Source of the DNA: [Eubacterium] saphenum
GTDB taxonomy: Bacteria; Bacillota; Clostridia; Lachnospirales; Anaerotignaceae
NCBI GenBank assembly: GCA_004557645.1
Contig: SFGI01000002.1
Location: forward strand, 62,001-126,000
Direction: 5' to 3'
Length of the DNA stretch: 64,000 nt
This document shows, in pieces, positions 60,920 to 64,000 of this stretch. Position 1 is the first letter of the stretch, and each line of letters begins with the position of its first letter. Position numbers and translations under genes: made by a program. The notes under the pieces are model-generated. The model was not told the DNA's origin. It did not search any database and worked only from the letters and a program-made list of their open reading frames with translations.

Positions 60920-61428
60920 GGATCGCCATTACCGCACTGATCGTGTTTGTCAATTTTGTATTACAATCCACCTTATTCCCCCATTTTGCCATTCAGGGGG
61001 TATTCCCCAATACGGCTCTCATCATCGTCACCTCCTACGCCTTGCTGCGGGGCAGCAAGGAGGGTGCATTGGTGGGCGTTGGCGCAGGGTTTCTGATGGA
61101 TGTGTTTTTCAACACCTACATCGGCTTTTATACCGCGCTGTATCTGGTTTTGGGGCTGCTGTTCGGCCGCAGCCAGCGCAGCTTTTACCGTGAAAATTAT
61201 ATCCTGCCCATCATTTTCTGTACGATCTCTACCGTGCTGTATCAGGTGATATTATATGTGACGGGATTTGTATTCCGCGGAGAAGGCAGCATTCTTTATT
61301 TCCTGTTCCGCATGCTGATACCCGAGCTGGTCTATGTGGCAATCATCACAGTGCCCCTGTACCGTATTTTGTTCGGGATCAATGAATGGCTGGAGCTGAA
61401 AGAAAAATACAAATACAGATTGTTTTAA
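60916..61428 (+). CDS. mreD: Rod shape-determining protein MreD
   Basis: 170 residues with about five membrane segments (ITALIVFVNFVLQSTLFP, TALIIVTSYALL, DVFFNTYIGFYTALYLVLGL and others). The DVFFNTYIGFYT motif in the third region is the family signature. It completes the elongation complex with MreB, MreC, PBP2 and RodA. Overlaps mreC (60916-60919). Confidence 0.93.
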   Translation: MRIAITALIVFVNFVLQSTLFPHFAIQGVFPNTALIIVTSYALLRGSKEGALVGVGAGFLMDVFFNTYIGFYTALYLVLGLLFGRSQRSFYRENYILPIIFCTISTVLYQVILYVTGFVFRGEGSILYFLFRMLIPELVYVAIITVPLYRILFGINEWLELKEKYKYRLF

Positions 61429-61452
61429 ACTGTTTCCCCATAGGAGGAACCG

Positions 61453-64000
61453 ATGAGACGATATTACGAACATTTTTTAGAATTATGTAAAAACCGAATA
61501 TTTGTCATGCTTTGCGGTGTGATCGTCCTCTTTGCCATCATCGTGCTCCGCCTGTTTTCTTTGCAGATCATCCACGGGGAAGAATACGAAGCATCCATCA
61601 CCGCCAGCGTTTCCAAAAACCTGCCCGTTCCCGCTTCCCGTGGGGGCATTTACGACCGCTACGGCAGGCCCCTTGCCATCAATACGGTGGCATATTCCGT
61701 ACAGGTGGACGGCAGCCTGACGCTGGAGCTTTCCGATAACGAAAAACAGAACCTTTCCAAAGCATTGATGAATTGGCTTTGGGAAAATGGTCATCAGCAG
61801 ATCAATTCCCTGCCCATTTCCCTGTCCTCTCCCTATGCCTTTACCTATGAAGGCACCGAAGAGGAGATGGAAAAGCAGGAAAACCGCTGGAAGGCTTCCA
61901 TTGGCTTGGAGAAAAAACAGTATAAGATGACAGCAGAGGAATGTCTGGCATATCTGTACGAAAAATACAACGTTCCCAGCAACTACAGCCCCCAGCAGAA
62001 ACGGGCTTATCTTTCCCTGGTCATGTGCGACGACCGCAACCTGATGGCACTGACCCTTGCCCTGAAGCTGAATGAATTTGGCGAGACCATCACCGATGAA
62101 CTGCCTTTGGATACAGAGGCCCCCTACGCTTTCCAGTTCGGCGGCAATGCCAACCGGGAAAAAAGCTGGAAGGAAAGCATGCAGATGGAAGAGGAACAGC
62201 TGAAATACAACTCTTTGCAGACGCTGGATTATCTGAGGGATTTCTTTGGTCTGCCGGAAGGTCTGCCCAATGACCTGGTACGGGATGCGCTGGGCATCCG
62301 CTATTCCCTCTACCTGAAACGCTATCAGCAGTTCCAGTCTGTCACCATCGCCACCGATATCAGCGACAAAACACTGGCCTATATCGAAGAAAATCAGGAT
62401 ACTTTCCCCAATGTAGTCATCGACACTGTATCCCTGCGGGAATACCCTGAGGGTGAGTATTTTGCACATATCATCGGCTATATCCGCCAGATGACGGAAA
62501 GCGACTACGCTCTGTACAAGGACGAGGTAGATGCTCAGGGCAACCCCCTCTACAGCCAGACGGATATCGTTGGGCAGGACGGCATGGAAAAGCTCTATGA
62601 AAGAGAATTGAACGGCGTGGACGGTAATGTCCAGATCGAAGTTGACAATCAGGGCCGTCGTATGAGCGTCATTGATTCCACAGAGCCTGTCCCCGGTAAG
62701 GATGTATTCCTCACATTGGACAGCGAACTGCAGAAAGTGGCTTACGATACGCTGGAAAGTGAACTGCGGAAAGCTGTGCTGAAAAAGCTGACCGGCGGCG
62801 GCAAAAATTCTGTTTCCACCACCGAGCTGTTCACTTCCATGATCAACGTGAACCATATTTCCGCCCAGAAAATGCTGCAGGCGGAAGACGGCACCCAAAA
62901 AGCCGTATACAACAAACTGAAACAGGCCATCCCCACCTTCCGTCCCGATCAGGATGATGCGGTAACGGTGGCAAAGGAATTCCTTATCGATGGGCTGGAA
63001 AACGGCACCATCAGCATAAAAGAGCTGACCCTGATGATGATCGAACAGGGGCATCTGCCTGTGACAGAGGAAGAAAAAGCAGGCATCGAAAATGGCGCCT
63101 CTCCCCTGAGCCTCATCATCAAAAAGCTGAGCAGCGGGGAAATGTCCCCTGCGGATACGGGGCTTGACCCCTGTACCGGTTCTGTTTTCGTGACCCAGGT
63201 AGGCACCGGCGAAGTTCTGGCCAGTGTGACCTATCCTTCCTACGATAACAATGAGCTGGTCAATACCTTCAACAACGCATACTACAATGACCTGCTGCAG
63301 GACGGCAACACACCTCTGGTCAACCGTCCCTTGAAACAGAAAAAAGCTTCCGGCTCCACCTTTAAGATGATCACGGCGCTGGCAGGTCTGGAAACAGGCA
63401 CTATCACGCCCAATACCCTCATCACCGATAAAGGGCTTTTCAAGGACGCAGGTGTGCCCTATGCCCGCTGCTGGATCTATTCCAACACCGGCGGCACCCA
63501 CAGATCTGTGAATGTTTCCCATGCGCTGGAAGTATCCTGCAACTACTTCTTCTACGAACTGGCTTACCGCATGGGCAATGCGGAAAACGGCACCAGCAAT
63601 CAGGCCATCACCACATTGAACGAATACATGGCAGCCTTTGGTTTGAACGACTATACCGGCCTGGAACTGGATGAATATGGCCCCACCATGGCATCCCCTT
63701 CCAATAAGGAAAAAGCCGTAAAGACCTTCAACCCCGATGCTACCACAAGCCAGACCCGCTGGACCGACGGTGATACCATCCGTACTGCCATCGGTCAGTC
63801 CATCAACAGCTACACACCGGCACAGATCACAAAATATATTTCCACCCTGGCAAACGGCGGCACGCTGTATCAGCTGCACATGGTGGATCATATCCAAAAC
63901 CCCGATGGCAGTCTCCATTCCGAAGTGGAAGAAACGATAGAAAATGTCACCAAATTCAAAGAAGAAAACCTGCAGGCCGTTTATGAAGGCATGTATCTGG
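61453..64000 (+). CDS. mrdA: Penicillin-binding protein 2 (class B transpeptidase), cut by window edge
   Basis: 849 codons are visible and the gene continues beyond the window. ATG at 61453 follows TAGGAGG. One membrane segment (about 15-37), the N-terminal dimerisation motif RGGIYDRYGRPLAINT, and the transpeptidase domain with the nucleophile Ser635 in SGSTFK and the SxN-type motif SCN near residue 695; the KTG motif is not reached. Ser635 is very late compared with about 330-400 in well-studied PBP2, because of a large insert (about residues 120-260 and 430-560). It cross-links peptidoglycan during elongation, as its place after mreBCD shows. Confidence 0.95.
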   Translation, partial: MRRYYEHFLELCKNRIFVMLCGVIVLFAIIVLRLFSLQIIHGEEYEASITASVSKNLPVPASRGGIYDRYGRPLAINTVAYSVQVDGSLTLELSDNEKQNLSKALMNWLWENGHQQINSLPISLSSPYAFTYEGTEEEMEKQENRWKASIGLEKKQYKMTAEECLAYLYEKYNVPSNYSPQQKRAYLSLVMCDDRNLMALTLALKLNEFGETITDELPLDTEAPYAFQFGGNANREKSWKESMQMEEEQLKYNSLQTLDYLRDFFGLPEGLPNDLVRDALGIRYSLYLKRYQQFQSVTIATDISDKTLAYIEENQDTFPNVVIDTVSLREYPEGEYFAHIIGYIRQMTESDYALYKDEVDAQGNPLYSQTDIVGQDGMEKLYERELNGVDGNVQIEVDNQGRRMSVIDSTEPVPGKDVFLTLDSELQKVAYDTLESELRKAVLKKLTGGGKNSVSTTELFTSMINVNHISAQKMLQAEDGTQKAVYNKLKQAIPTFRPDQDDAVTVAKEFLIDGLENGTISIKELTLMMIEQGHLPVTEEEKAGIENGASPLSLIIKKLSSGEMSPADTGLDPCTGSVFVTQVGTGEVLASVTYPSYDNNELVNTFNNAYYNDLLQDGNTPLVNRPLKQKKASGSTFKMITALAGLETGTITPNTLITDKGLFKDAGVPYARCWIYSNTGGTHRSVNVSHALEVSCNYFFYELAYRMGNAENGTSNQAITTLNEYMAAFGLNDYTGLELDEYGPTMASPSNKEKAVKTFNPDATTSQTRWTDGDTIRTAIGQSINSYTPAQITKYISTLANGGTLYQLHMVDHIQNPDGSLHSEVEETIENVTKFKEENLQAVYEGMYL

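Noticed and set aside
61483..63918. An 811-residue open frame on the minus strand opposite the PBP2 gene
   Set aside because: Antisense shadow caused by codon bias; the plus strand carries an unmistakable PBP2 in the mre operon.

Overview
This window reads as the chromosome of an anaerobic, low-to-moderate GC Clostridia member of the Firmicutes. A relative of Lachnospirales/Anaerotignum is my guess; no marker here fixes the genus. Supporting signs are the dgt-dnaG-rpoD-trmK-yqfO order, a complete RNF complex, a T-box on alaS, type A RNase P RNA, BlaR/BlaI-type signalling, a SigV/RsiV-type pair and strong AGGAGG-type ribosome binding sites. I saw no tRNA gene, CRISPR array or insertion-sequence transposase.

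Layout. 1-326: start of a BrnQ-type transporter, cut by the window edge. 873-6313 (minus): TetR regulator, HlyD-like lipoprotein, two ABC-2 permeases and a TolC-like protein, an export operon without an ATPase gene. 6674-10716 (plus): serC, serA, a small anchored protein and a DUF1015 protein. 10872-16360: PfoR/EIIC-like permease, a 56-residue protein, gltX, an AI-2E family permease and a cell-wall amidase. 16449-20907 (minus): MBL-fold hydrolase, a BlaR1-like M56 sensor fused to a LytM/M23 domain, its BlaI repressor with two operators, and a beta-carbonic anhydrase. 21070-30088 (minus): rnpB, a TGS/uridine-kinase-like protein, yqfO, trmK, rpoD, dnaG, dgt and a phosphatase.

30619-39573 is the most unusual part. 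A cytoplasmic subtilisin-like (S8) protease gene, flanked by three small unknown genes, is cut in two by a 6.8-kb segment. A 15-bp direct repeat bounds the segment, and removing one repeat copy plus the segment rejoins the protease exactly in frame (Asp27, His62, Asn161, Ser245). The segment carries a serine recombinase, a lipoprotein, a zinc-ribbon membrane protein, a complete TRAP transporter with a 29-residue micro-protein, and a divergent GntR/FCD regulator. It resembles the skin-type elements that interrupt sporulation genes, but with an organic-acid uptake cargo.

39619-52750: an XRE regulator, a second BrnQ transporter, an ECF sigma/anti-sigma pair, a FAD-dependent protein, a secreted stalk-domain protein, alaS with its T-box, a MocR-type regulator and rpoN. 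53254-58271: rnfCDGEAB, the ferredoxin:NAD+ oxidoreductase ion pump. 58463-64000: DUF4321 protein, mreB, mreC, mreD and the start of a large class B penicillin-binding protein 2, the elongation machinery.

A dispersed non-coding repeat family (copies near 440-770, 15413-15570 and 30345-30595) ends in a 24-nt hairpin that shows two compensatory base-pair changes between copies.
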